32,411 nucleotides of DNA from WANQ01 sp964448055. GTDB lineage: Archaea > Thermoproteota > Thermoprotei_A > Sulfolobales > WANQ01. Within the stretch, counting starts at the first letter, position 1. Each line of letters opens with the position of its first letter. The notes below the pieces were generated by a model. It saw only the letters and a list, made by a program, of their open reading frames with translations. It was not told where the DNA came from and ran no database searches. Location: assembly GCA_964448055.1 (NCBI GenBank), contig CAYUVB010000018.1:1-32411 (forward strand). Reading direction: 5' to 3'. Position numbers and translations under genes: made by a program. Positions 1-7,571 of the stretch are shown in pieces.

Positions 1-42
1 GAGGGAGAAATAGACCTAAGCTCGGGAGTATGGAAAAGCTAA
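1..42 (+). CDS. Possible C-terminal tail of a gene entering from the left edge
   Basis: Frame 1 is open from base 1 to a TAA at 40-42 and encodes only EGEIDLSSGVWKS. This could be the end of a plus-strand gene whose body lies outside the window. Thirteen residues are too few to recognise a family, and an open run of this length can occur by chance. No other frame offers a better explanation of the left edge. Confidence 0.25.
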   Translation, partial: EGEIDLSSGVWKS

Positions 43-242
43 CAAAACCTCATTTCATTTTTTCCACATACATTTTCCACAAAAACACTATTGATACACT
101 TCAAATTATAATCAAAATCACTAATATTTATCCAGTATCATTACAGTATAGAATAGAGAAGGGAGCGAGATGTAGTACTATGAAACCAAAGGATCACTAC
201 GTCCTGATTTAATTGGTGATATTACTTAGTTCAAGAAGGGTT
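43..242. other. AT-rich intergenic stretch with no recognised gene
   Basis: Between the possible gene tail at the left edge and the tRNA-Ala there is AT-rich sequence. A 60-codon open frame on plus (30-212) has a low-complexity composition, no ribosome binding site and no recognisable motif, so I regard it as chance. No hairpin or repeat stood out. Confidence 0.4.
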
Positions 243-319
<77 letters not shown>

Positions 320-345
320 AGGTTAATTGTGTTGGAGATAGGGTG

Positions 346-362
346 TTTTTTAATATTTTTGG
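346..362 (-). promoter_or_regulatory. Candidate BRE/TATA promoter for tRNA-Ala
   Basis: On the minus strand this reads CCAAAAATATTAAAAAA. It is an A/T-rich box centred about 34 bases upstream of the mature tRNA 5' end. That spacing would give a start site with a leader of roughly eight bases, typical of archaeal tRNA promoters. Identified by composition and position only. Confidence 0.5.
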
Positions 363-535
363 TCATCTATTATTCGCTTCAAACAATTTGGGCCATACGA
401 CTCAAACTTCAATTGATTTAATCATTTATAACTAAAATTCTCTAGGTGACTAGAATGTTAATTGACCATGAAAATACAAAACAAGCTTAAAGTATCCAAT
501 AGCAAACATGATTCAATTAGATGCTAGATAAGATT

Positions 536-623
536 TGGTGCGGGGGGTGGGATTTGAACCCACGCAGGCCTACGCCATCGGGTCCTCAGCCCGACCCCTT
601 TGACCAGGCTCGGGCACCCCCGC
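536..623 (-). tRNA. tRNA-Leu (anticodon GAG)
   Basis: The minus strand forms a class II tRNA. Acceptor stem GCGGGGG pairs with CCCCCGC, and the D arm begins TGCCCGAGCCTGG. The anticodon loop is CTGAGGA, giving anticodon GAG, which reads CUC/CUU leucine codons. A long variable arm (ATGGCGTAGGCCTGC region) precedes the T arm GTGGG-TTCAAAT-CCCAC. Discriminator A and a 3' CCA are encoded (CCA at 538-536). No intron is present. It lies downstream of and in the same direction as the FAU-1 gene. Confidence 0.97.
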
Positions 624-651
624 ACCAGGGAGAAACATACCCTATGTAATT

Positions 652-661
652 CCGTATATCC
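652..661 (-). promoter_or_regulatory. Candidate TATA element for tRNA-Leu
   Basis: GGATATACGG on the minus strand is centred about 33 bases upstream of the tRNA-Leu 5' end, a suitable TATA distance for an archaeal promoter with a short leader. Evidence is position and composition only. Confidence 0.35.
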
Positions 662-692
662 AGACTTAGATGCAGTATTTTTAGCTTTTATT

Positions 693-2147
693 CTATTTCC
701 CAGATTCTAATGTTTCTTGTAAATATTCTTCTAAGTCTATGCCTAGCCTATGTAATTCTTCTACTATTTTTTCATGAATAGTCGGCGATATAACTTTATT
801 CTTAAGAAGTTCAACGTATTCGTTAACATCTATTACTTTTACCTTATCCCCTATTTTGACTACATCCAATGCTAAATCATGATACACTATTCTATTTGTT
901 GAAACCTCGGGTGGTGTATTTACGTTTATGTACTCTCCCTTCAAGTTTCCATTACGGTCATAATATCTGTGAGTTATTAGCCAAGAGCTTGTATCTATCC
1001 TCATTATGTCGTAATCGCCTGGTTCTTTCTCAATTCCAAGTCCATCATATATTCCTTGTGTTTTAAAAGTTCTTCTTAGTTCTATTACTATATGATCTTC
1101 CTTAACTATTATTGATTCAGGTTTCCCTGGTGTAAGTCTTAGTATTTTTCCATCAGGCTTAATATGATGTATTTCTATTCTCTTCGACTCTTTTATCTTA
1201 TCTGCTATATATTCTAATATCCCTTGAAATGCTCTATTGGGCTCTAACCATTTGTTAGCAATAAGTTTTTCAGCATAATCTACCACTATTGCTAACTCAT
1301 CACCTAGTGCTTTAGCAGAATGATGGTATGGCGTGGTTGCTGTAACCTCAGCTCTTACATAATCAAGTCTATATTTTGCCTTGCTAGGTAGTGTTAGAAG
1401 GACTATCTTCTCGCCTGGATATATCAATTCTGGTGCCTTAGTTTTCTCAGCAATCTTCTTCAATTCTTTTAATTTCTCTCTTAACTCATTTACTTCCTTT
1501 AATAAAGCTTCTGGTGAAGCATGAGCAGCACTACTTCTCCAATGCACCCCTAATCCTTCTCTAGTAATATTTGATGCTAACATTAGTAATTCTGCTCTTT
1601 TATCGTAGCTCCTTATATGTTCGCTTATGGTTACTTTTGACTCACCTTCTATTATTGCGGCATAGTAGCCTATTACTCTTATATTGTTTACAAGCTTTAT
1701 AGGTTCACCTGGCTTAAGCCTTGTCTTAGCCACACTTACTAATACTTCGTCTCCAGGATTATTTTCGCATGGCCTTAATATCCCTGTTAGGTTATATGGT
1801 AATTTTACATTACACTCATTGTTTTCCCTTGACTCGATTATTCCTTTAACTATTGAATAAAGACCAATTTTGGATTCCCATTTGATATAATAACCCACAT
1901 ATTCCTCTAATATACTTGAGACCGTATCGACTTGTTTAGGGAACCCTATTATCAATAGCGTATGGGGGTCATCGTCTGTGGTTTTTACTGTAACATCTGG
2001 TGCTACATTATTCTCTGGTATGTTCAAGCGTTGTCTTATTATAGGTGTAGCTTGAACTATCATTATGCCTTGATCTAACAATATCTTCGTAATAGCTGTT
2101 GCATATATTCCTCTAACTCTAGCCTTAACTATGTCTTGTAACGTCAT
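693..2147 (-). CDS. Ribonuclease FAU-1 / AU-1-type RNA-binding protein
   Basis: The 484-residue protein matches the archaeal FAU-1 family, which binds AU-rich RNA, is related to RNase E/G and has been linked to rRNA processing. The N-terminus (RVRGIYATAITKIL) and the following 100 residues fit the RNase E/G-like nucleic-acid-binding region. A charged, probably coiled segment lies near residues 210-245. The C-terminal third is a DUF402 domain, recognisable by YYDRNGNLKGEYINV followed by a DLALD motif around residues 410-435. Length is normal for the family. It starts with ATG four bases after the stop of the UPF0147 gene, with AGGAT upstream, so the two are probably cotranscribed. Family recognition is strong. 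The catalytic role is known from homologues and not shown here. Confidence 0.9.
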   Translation of the reverse strand: MTLQDIVKARVRGIYATAITKILLDQGIMIVQATPIIRQRLNIPENNVAPDVTVKTTDDDPHTLLIIGFPKQVDTVSSILEEYVGYYIKWESKIGLYSIVKGIIESRENNECNVKLPYNLTGILRPCENNPGDEVLVSVAKTRLKPGEPIKLVNNIRVIGYYAAIIEGESKVTISEHIRSYDKRAELLMLASNITREGLGVHWRSSAAHASPEALLKEVNELREKLKELKKIAEKTKAPELIYPGEKIVLLTLPSKAKYRLDYVRAEVTATTPYHHSAKALGDELAIVVDYAEKLIANKWLEPNRAFQGILEYIADKIKESKRIEIHHIKPDGKILRLTPGKPESIIVKEDHIVIELRRTFKTQGIYDGLGIEKEPGDYDIMRIDTSSWLITHRYYDRNGNLKGEYINVNTPPEVSTNRIVYHDLALDVVKIGDKVKVIDVNEYVELLKNKVISPTIHEKIVEELHRLGIDLEEYLQETLESGK

Positions 2148-2151
2148 AGCG

Positions 2152-2415
2152 TTAATCCTTTACCGTTTCAAGTAATGTTACAACATTCCATATTATTATC
2201 CTAGTATGTGTAGGCATGTTAGGATCTTGGCTTACTTCGTCTAATATTCCAACAGCATTAGCTGCTCTTACACCAGGACTTAGTGATAGGTCCTGGAGCC
2301 TCTTTATTGCTTCAGTTGCAGCCCTCCTGATGTTCCTTGGTACACTTGTATCATTTATTACACGTATAAGCATGAGTATTGCTTGTTTTATTTTGGCTTC
2401 ATTATTATACGCCAT
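2152..2415 (-). CDS. UPF0147 family protein
   Basis: This 87-residue, all-helical protein has the conserved archaeal UPF0147 pattern: VINDTSVPRNIRRAA near residues 20-34, then LSPGVRAANAV and a C-terminal QDPNMPTHTRI segment. The function is unknown. It is the first gene of a two-gene minus-strand unit with the FAU-1 ribonuclease. It is preceded by a GAGGTG Shine-Dalgarno and shares an AT-rich divergent promoter region with the zinc-ribbon gene at 2526. Length is typical for the family. The link to RNA processing is inferred only from its neighbour. Confidence 0.88.
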   Translation of the reverse strand: MAYNNEAKIKQAILMLIRVINDTSVPRNIRRAATEAIKRLQDLSLSPGVRAANAVGILDEVSQDPNMPTHTRIIIWNVVTLLETVKD

Positions 2416-2465
2416 CCCGCAATCACACCTCTATTCTCCTAGCTAGTGTCCCTTATCATAACTTC

Positions 2466-2486
2466 TGTGTAAAATATGTTTATTTC
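2466..2486. promoter_or_regulatory. AT-rich divergent promoter region
   Basis: The sequence GTAAAATATGTTTATTTCC lies in the 110-bp space between the UPF0147 gene (minus) and the p27-like gene (plus). It can be read as a TATA-like box on either strand, so one element or two overlapping elements may serve both genes. The call rests on position and composition. Confidence 0.35.
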
Positions 2487-2525
2487 CTAGCCTAAGCAAA
2501 TCAAAGCCTAGGTGTATACTAAACT

Positions 2526-2945
2526 ATGGGGAAGATAAACAGCGATACTAGGAGAAAAGCATTACAGAAAATGGGCGAACTATTACGTGCTGGTGCAGTA
2601 ATGTTATCCGATACGTGCCCAGAGTGCGGCCTACCATTATTTAAGTTAAAAAGTGGTGAAATAGTATGTCCTATTCACGGCAAGATTTATGTTGCACGAA
2701 GCGAGGAGGAAGCCGAACGATATACAATGATTGGTGTTTTGGATTCGTTGGAAAATATTATCATTAAGGAGCTTGTTGAACTTAAGAATAGACTTGAAAA
2801 AGGACCTAGAGATTTTGATGAAAGAGAACAATTAATCCGTAATATTGTGGGCTGGCTCGAAGTCATTGAGAGAATTGAACGTATTAAAAGAGAACTAGCA
2901 CTTGCTAGTAAAAGTGTTAGTAGTACTCAAGGCCTACGTAGATAA
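2526..2945 (+). CDS. Sjogren/scleroderma autoantigen 1 (p27, UPF0148) family zinc-ribbon protein
   Basis: The 139-residue protein has a short zinc ribbon, Cys31-x2-Cys34 and Cys48-x2-His51, after an N-terminal helix (RRKALQKMGELLRAGAVML). That arrangement is characteristic of the archaeal UPF0148 / autoantigen p27 family. The remainder is a charged helical region, probably coiled coil (about residues 65-125). The function is unknown. The gene starts with ATG and stands alone on plus. Its last 19 bases overlap the 3' end of the thymidylate kinase gene on the opposite strand. It is divergent from UPF0147. The family call is good, and any role in transcription or translation would be a guess. 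Confidence 0.85.
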   Translation: MGKINSDTRRKALQKMGELLRAGAVMLSDTCPECGLPLFKLKSGEIVCPIHGKIYVARSEEEAERYTMIGVLDSLENIIIKELVELKNRLEKGPRDFDEREQLIRNIVGWLEVIERIERIKRELALASKSVSSTQGLRR

Positions 2946-3481
2946 TTTTCTATGATATCAAGGGCTTTGTTAATTATTATTTCTGGGGGCTTAGTACCAT
3001 CAAGGAGAATTAATTCACCCTGTGAAACTAAATCTAGGTATATTCTTCTAGCTTTCTCTAATATACCTGGTTCTTCATAGAAACTTGGTTTTGATCTACT
3101 CGTCTTTATCCTTTTTAATGCAATATCTATTGGTATGTCTATGTAAAATGCTAGATGCGGCTTTGGTACGTATTTATTTAGTAGTCTTATCCAATCTATT
3201 GGTGCTCCTAATGCTCCCTGGTATGCAATAGAAGAATAGATATATCTGTCAACAACAACAATATATCCTTCATCTAATTTAACTTTTATCTCATTTAGAT
3301 AGTGGTGAAGTCTATCTGCTGCATACAATAACGCTTCAATTCTGGGGTCACGATATTCTCTTGTAAGAGATCTTATAAGTTCACCTATAAGGTTATGTGT
3401 AGGCTCCATGGTATAATGAGCTAACATACCCTTGTCTTGTATCCTCTTTACTATACCTCTTGCTAATGTTGTCTTACCTGC
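2927..3481 (-). CDS. tmk: Thymidylate kinase, N-terminus lost in assembly gap
   Basis: The 184 codons from the gap edge to the stop encode most of a dTMP kinase (dTMP + ATP to dTDP). The sequence begins AGKTTLARG, the last part of the P-loop, so only the first strand and the start of the P-loop, about 12-15 residues, are missing. Visible landmarks are the EPTHNLIGELIR segment, the DRY substrate motif in VVDRYIYSSIAYQGA, and the lid region RIKTSRSKPSFYEE. The apparent single open frame running through the gap into another protein is an artefact of the Ns. Its 3' end overlaps the p27-like gene tail to tail. It follows the aconitase-X small subunit gene on the same strand. Confidence 0.93.
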   Translation of the reverse strand, partial: AGKTTLARGIVKRIQDKGMLAHYTMEPTHNLIGELIRSLTREYRDPRIEALLYAADRLHHYLNEIKVKLDEGYIVVVDRYIYSSIAYQGALGAPIDWIRLLNKYVPKPHLAFYIDIPIDIALKRIKTSRSKPSFYEEPGILEKARRIYLDLVSQGELILLDGTKPPEIIINKALDIIENYLRRP

Positions 3482-3581
3482 NNNNNNNNNNNNNNNNNNN
3501 NNNNNNNNNNNNNNNNNNNNNNNNNNNNNNNNNNNNNNNNNNNNNNNNNNNNNNNNNNNNNNNNNNNNNNNNNNNNNNNNN
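3482..3581. other. Assembly gap of exactly 100 Ns
   Basis: One hundred consecutive Ns, the conventional placeholder for a scaffold gap of unknown length. The right flank is the first 57 codons of the aconitase-X small subunit and the left flank is thymidylate kinase from the P-loop onward. From usual family lengths, the missing sequence should hold about 75-80 codons of the first gene and 12-15 of the second. The true gap is therefore probably at least 250 bases. Confidence 0.98.
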
Positions 3582-3754
3582 GCGACATTCTCTCCTTTTA
3601 CATTAGATTCGGGATCATTAATTACTCCTCGATCAGGATCTATATCTCCTAAAGGTGATATAGGTTTCAGTGAAAAAAGAACAGATGCCTCTATGAATTC
3701 TACATCAAGTGCTAGTACGGGCTTCAATAATATAGGTAATTTCTTATAGGTCAT
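3582..3754 (-). CDS. Aconitase X swivel-domain (small) subunit, N-terminal fragment: phosphomevalonate dehydratase small subunit
   Basis: Only the first 57 residues are present before the gap. They contain the signature of the aconitase-X small subunit (DUF126): LFSLKPISPLGDIDPDRGVI followed by NDPESNVKGENV. This fits the pattern in which a Gly-Asp/Val-Asp-Pro turn precedes a G-x-I-x-D segment. The glycine/serine-rich signature expected further on lies in the gap. In archaea this subunit pairs with the large subunit to dehydrate (R)-5-phosphomevalonate to trans-anhydromevalonate phosphate. The ATG lies 11 bases inside the end of the large-subunit gene, so the two are translationally coupled. 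Complete homologues are about 130-140 residues. Confidence 0.85.
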
Positions 3755-4904
3755 CTAGTACTACCTCTAGCCCATGTAGCCTTCTGATATAGAATGCTGC
3801 TTTAACCGAGTTAGTTTTAATAGCACCTTCAATTTTCAGCCTTGAAACTATAGGGCAAGTATCCTTTATCACAATTACACCTAATTCCTTTAGTTTATTT
3901 ATTAATCCTTTCTTTTCTGCTACATTGTATATGAATTTACTTGTAGAGAGAATTATTTTCTCCTTAACACCTTGTCTAGATAATACATCATATACATATT
4001 CAAGTTCTTTAAGACCTAAATGCGGGCATCCAATAAAGAACATAGAAATCTTATTCCTCCTTATAGCGCTTAACCTTGCCATTACTTCACGCAGATCACT
4101 ATCATCTACACTTATTGCTTCCTCAATATAATCCTTGTTTAATAGAGACGTCTCAGGCGAAATACCATCTATAATAGCAAGAGGGTTATCACTAGATGTA
4201 GCTAATGCCGCACTGAAGGATTTCATCATCATCTCGCTTCTTGGGAACTTGGCTTCAATAAAAGCTACTCTTCCCCTAGAAATTTCACCTACATAATAAC
4301 CTAATAGCCCTGCCTTAACAGCATTATCTATATTGGTTTTAACCTTAACGTATATTCGTGGTATTCTGTTTTCTTCTATATGCAATCCTGCATAATATGT
4401 CCTACCAGTTAGGGCTGCAAATAATGCAAGTGGTCCTCCCTCTTTATTTGTTCTGGCACCTAGTACTATGTTAGCATAAGCAACAGCACTAGATTCTCCC
4501 CATGCTAGATGTTCACCTTTCTTAGGCTTTCTTAAATAGTATGGTGTACAAGTTAATGTAGGATCGAAGCCCATTTTTATTAACGCATTTATTATTCTAA
4601 CTTGTTTTTCTATTTCTTCGTGGGTTAAATTAAATAATTCTATTAATTCGCTATCAAATGATGAGGGATTAAGTGTGCTATAAACTTTTACTTTAGCTCC
4701 TGTCCTAGAGAGATATTCTATGAACTCTAATCCAGGATCACGTATGTTCAGATATGATATTCCGGAAACATGCGCATGTGCTATTGGTATAAGTTTTTCA
4801 GCACCTAAGGCTTCACCTACTTTAACCAATACTTTCATAGCTATACTAACTGCTTCACCTTCTTCTCCATTGAGCATTTTCTCTTCTACAGAGGTTAAAT
4901 ACAA
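3744..4904 (-). CDS. Aconitase X catalytic (large) subunit: phosphomevalonate dehydratase large subunit
   Basis: This 386-residue protein belongs to the aconitase-X large-subunit family (DUF521). Expected features are visible: the N-terminal EEKMLNGEEG, the IAHAHVSGISY segment (residues 41-51), the GESSAVAYANIVLGARTNKE motif (136-155), and three cysteines placed to hold an iron-sulfur cluster, Cys119 (TCTPYY), Cys293 (IGCPHLG) and Cys350 (DTCPIV). With the small subunit it should dehydrate 5-phosphomevalonate in the archaeal mevalonate pathway. The UbiD-family gene lies 19 bases upstream and its likely product acts next in that route. The small subunit overlaps the 3' end. An older alternative label, cis-3-hydroxy-L-proline dehydratase, is less likely given the UbiD neighbour and archaeal host. 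Confidence 0.92.
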   Translation of the reverse strand: MYLTSVEEKMLNGEEGEAVSIAMKVLVKVGEALGAEKLIPIAHAHVSGISYLNIRDPGLEFIEYLSRTGAKVKVYSTLNPSSFDSELIELFNLTHEEIEKQVRIINALIKMGFDPTLTCTPYYLRKPKKGEHLAWGESSAVAYANIVLGARTNKEGGPLALFAALTGRTYYAGLHIEENRIPRIYVKVKTNIDNAVKAGLLGYYVGEISRGRVAFIEAKFPRSEMMMKSFSAALATSSDNPLAIIDGISPETSLLNKDYIEEAISVDDSDLREVMARLSAIRRNKISMFFIGCPHLGLKELEYVYDVLSRQGVKEKIILSTSKFIYNVAEKKGLINKLKELGVIVIKDTCPIVSRLKIEGAIKTNSVKAAFYIRRLHGLEVVLDDL

Positions 4905-4923
4905 TATCTAAGCCTCAGCATAA

Positions 4924-6219
4924 TTATGTAGTATTATGGGGAATACGCGCTTTGTTATACTTTTCATCTCCTATAGGTTTTGTAGCATCTATCCCCATCT
5001 TGGATGTAACACCATCTTCAGCTGATGGATCAAGAGTAGATCCACGTGCATGAGTAATTATTACTAAGTCCTTATGTGCTTGGAATCTAGTTGCTATAGC
5101 CCATTCGACTTCCAACGGATTATCTGGATCAACATCACTATCCACTACTACAACATGTTTCAAGCTAGGATGAGCTGCTAGAGCCGCCAAGATGGCATTT
5201 TTTGCATCACCATCAACATTCTTTTCTATAGATATCACTGCGTGAAGCCACCCACCACCACCAGGAGTAAGTCTAACCTTAACTACTTTCGGTACTACTC
5301 TTCTTACAGTTTCCCATATCATGGCCTCTCTCGGGAAGCCCATTAATAACTGATGTTCTCTCCCACCTGGTAATATTATATGAAATAGAGGGTTAGCGCT
5401 AACGTATATATTATCGATTGTAATTAATGGCTGCTTACGTATCTTGTCATACGTCAACGTTATATCAACGAAAGGTCCTTCATCTACTAATTCACTCGTT
5501 AATTTACCTTCAAGTACTACTTCAGCATCACATGGGATAGGTAAGTTATATTTAGGCGTATACGCTATCCTAATTTTTTTATCTAATAGCTTTGAAGCAA
5601 GACCTATCTCAAAAACTCCAAATGGTGGACTAAGCGCTGAGGCAATCATCAATGCAGGATGAACTCCAATAACTATAGCTATAGGAGTATCTTTCCCCTT
5701 CTTCAAGTTCTCATTGTATATGTAGTATAAATGCCGTGGAACTATTCTAATCGTTGCCTTATCCTTACCTAATATCATTATTCTATGAATAGATGCATTA
5801 CAGTTATTTTCGTCTAAACACGCTATAACTATAGACGACGTAATATACCTACCACCATCCTTTTCATAAAACTTTATTGCAGGCAAACGTGTTAAGTCTA
5901 ATTCAATAGTCTTTAAGTCAAAGGACTCTTCTCTAAATTCAGGCTTCGAGGCTAAAGCTTCAAGTATTTTCTTATAAGCTTCTTCATCATTTGATACATT
6001 TAATGCATGATATAGTTTATTCCTTGTGTTAATAACGTTGCCTACTGACTCCATCAAAGTATTTGATATCTTCCTAAAGATGATAGTCTTACCTTTTTTA
6101 TCCATATCCCATAGTATTTTCGATACTTGGTATACTGGGCTTACTTCTTTATCGACTATGTATACCTCATTAACTTTGTATAGATACTCTATAAAGGATT
6201 TAAGGCTTAAATCATGTAT
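4924..6219 (-). CDS. UbiD-family decarboxylase, probable anhydromevalonate phosphate decarboxylase
   Basis: The protein is a UbiD-fold prenyl-FMN-dependent decarboxylase. Next to both aconitase-X subunits it is best read as the enzyme converting trans-anhydromevalonate 5-phosphate to isopentenyl phosphate. Motifs include PGGREHQLLMGFPREA and the C-terminal DSDVDPDNPLEVEWAIATRF. The usual EGPFGE motif appears as DEGPFVDITL, so one acidic catalytic position seems altered. The first ATG is at 6105, but 38 in-frame codons upstream (6219-6106) encode a clear UbiD N-terminus, LSLKSFIEYLYKV then VDKEVSPVYQVSKIL. No ATG, GTG or TTG exists in that extension. ATA at 6219 is the candidate start, just after an in-frame TAA at 6231-6229, with GGAGGTG further upstream. 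The start is therefore uncertain. The extension overlaps the end of the Clp1 gene. Confidence 0.88.
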   Translation of the reverse strand: MHDLSLKSFIEYLYKVNEVYIVDKEVSPVYQVSKILWDMDKKGKTIIFRKISNTLMESVGNVINTRNKLYHALNVSNDEEAYKKILEALASKPEFREESFDLKTIELDLTRLPAIKFYEKDGGRYITSSIVIACLDENNCNASIHRIMILGKDKATIRIVPRHLYYIYNENLKKGKDTPIAIVIGVHPALMIASALSPPFGVFEIGLASKLLDKKIRIAYTPKYNLPIPCDAEVVLEGKLTSELVDEGPFVDITLTYDKIRKQPLITIDNIYVSANPLFHIILPGGREHQLLMGFPREAMIWETVRRVVPKVVKVRLTPGGGGWLHAVISIEKNVDGDAKNAILAALAAHPSLKHVVVVDSDVDPDNPLEVEWAIATRFQAHKDLVIITHARGSTLDPSAEDGVTSKMGIDATKPIGDEKYNKARIPHNTT

Positions 6220-7511
6220 TTTGAAGGCTTACCCACCTCCTCCCATGTTTCAGATAGTCTTATCTTACTAAAAGCAATGCCACGAACTTCTCCTTCATAA
6301 CGTGTTTGAACGTATATTTCGTTTTTAGTAAAATCTATTGCCTGCACAATACCAGGTGCCTTATCTTCTAGATTTACGTCTAGTAGACTAACTAACAATC
6401 CTTTTTCAAACCCTTTAACAAATACGTATATCTCCATATCACCATATTTCTGCGATAGTAACTCAACTATTGATCTAATATTAGTTTGCCTATCAATAAC
6501 TATAAATAAGGTGTTGATGTATCTTGAGACATAAAGAGGTGTTACACCCACTTGCTGTAATAAGTCTTTTACTTCACTTATATCTATCTTTTCGCCTGTA
6601 AATATATACGTGTTTATTAACGCGATATCGTTCAAGTTGAATTTACGGATTTTACCATTCTCGAGATATCTTTGATAAGCCCTACTTCTTAGATATCTTC
6701 TATCGTCCCTATCTCTTTTCTTAACTACTTGAGGTGACGGTAGACTTAGTACGTTTATCGATGTGTTAAGGAATGTTTTCTTAAACACTTCTGCAAGATC
6801 TTTATCACCAAGAATTATTACATAATCAGGTTTAACAGATCTTACCATATCTATCTTGTACTCAACTGCTTGAGCTCCATGTACCCAACCATCTGTATCT
6901 ATAATTACTATATCTCCTTTATTTCTTAACAAATTCGCTAACTCAATTATACTAGGTATAATCCTATGTAGAACATATGAAGGTGTTATAGAGCCTATCA
7001 TCCTTAATATCTCTGCACTTAAATCTCTTAACCATAATATCTTTTTGTCAGGTACTGCAGCTGAAATAAAACCAGGAGGACCTATATCAGCTTGACCTAT
7101 ATCAGCATCTATTATCACGGGCTTTAAGCCGTACTCTAATGCCATGTTTGATATAAATGCTGTTAGCGATGATTTACCGCTTTCTACAGGCCCTATTATC
7201 ATAATAGTACATTTCTGATATGTACTCTTGCATTTGGTTAAGATTTCATTTATGTTAGTTTCCCATACATCTACTACTTCCTCACCAGGAGCTGGTTCTT
7301 CTATTCCTCCTCCATCACCCAGTGATATTTCTAAACGGGATTTATCTTCTAGTCCTTTTATGACATAACTTCTATATCTATTGATGACAAATCTTTCACC
7401 CTCACCAAAGGTTGCACCTAATACTTTCACTTTCCCTTTCTCGACTCTTATTGAAGCAGGCCCGCTTACACGTAACAGCTTATTCTTTTCTAAGTCGACG
7501 TTTAACATCAT
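6207..7511 (-). CDS. Clp1/Grc3-family polynucleotide 5'-hydroxyl kinase
   Basis: The 434-residue protein has the Clp1/Grc3 layout. The N-terminal beta domain (1-85) contains GEGERFVINRYRSYVI. The P-loop GTPase-like kinase domain has Walker A GPVESGKSS (107-115), the family motif DADIGQADIGPPG (135-147) and Walker B-like IIDTDGWVHG. A C-terminal beta domain follows. Homologues phosphorylate the 5'-OH of RNA or DNA ends and take part in RNA processing and repair. It starts with tandem ATG codons behind GAGGGT. The last 13 bases overlap the upstream extension of the UbiD gene, and the RNase H-like gene is 60 bases upstream. The kinase assignment is firm. The biological substrate cannot be read from sequence. 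Confidence 0.9.
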   Translation of the reverse strand: MMLNVDLEKNKLLRVSGPASIRVEKGKVKVLGATFGEGERFVINRYRSYVIKGLEDKSRLEISLGDGGGIEEPAPGEEVVDVWETNINEILTKCKSTYQKCTIMIIGPVESGKSSLTAFISNMALEYGLKPVIIDADIGQADIGPPGFISAAVPDKKILWLRDLSAEILRMIGSITPSYVLHRIIPSIIELANLLRNKGDIVIIDTDGWVHGAQAVEYKIDMVRSVKPDYVIILGDKDLAEVFKKTFLNTSINVLSLPSPQVVKKRDRDDRRYLRSRAYQRYLENGKIRKFNLNDIALINTYIFTGEKIDISEVKDLLQQVGVTPLYVSRYINTLFIVIDRQTNIRSIVELLSQKYGDMEIYVFVKGFEKGLLVSLLDVNLEDKAPGIVQAIDFTKNEIYVQTRYEGEVRGIAFSKIRLSETWEEVGKPSKYMI

Positions 7512-7571
7512 GTCTGTGCAACCCTCTGTATTATAATGGACTTAATCATCGTAATTATTCAAAACCTGAAC

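Noticed and set aside
30..212. Sixty-codon plus-strand open frame near the left edge
   Set aside because: No Shine-Dalgarno, AT-driven composition, no motif, and it overlaps the end of a more protein-like frame at 1-42.
3432..3749. Plus-strand open frame across the gap
   Set aside because: It runs through Ns and is the antisense of the aconitase-X small subunit and thymidylate kinase genes.
2927..3754. Novel fusion of an aconitase-X-like N-terminus to thymidylate kinase
   Set aside because: The junction is 100 Ns; the two halves are fragments of separate genes.
7530..7560. Possible box C (GATGATT) of a C/D guide RNA between the RNase H-like and Clp1 genes
   Set aside because: No box D (CTGA) or internal D'/C' boxes at suitable spacing, and it lies in a 60-base intergenic space.
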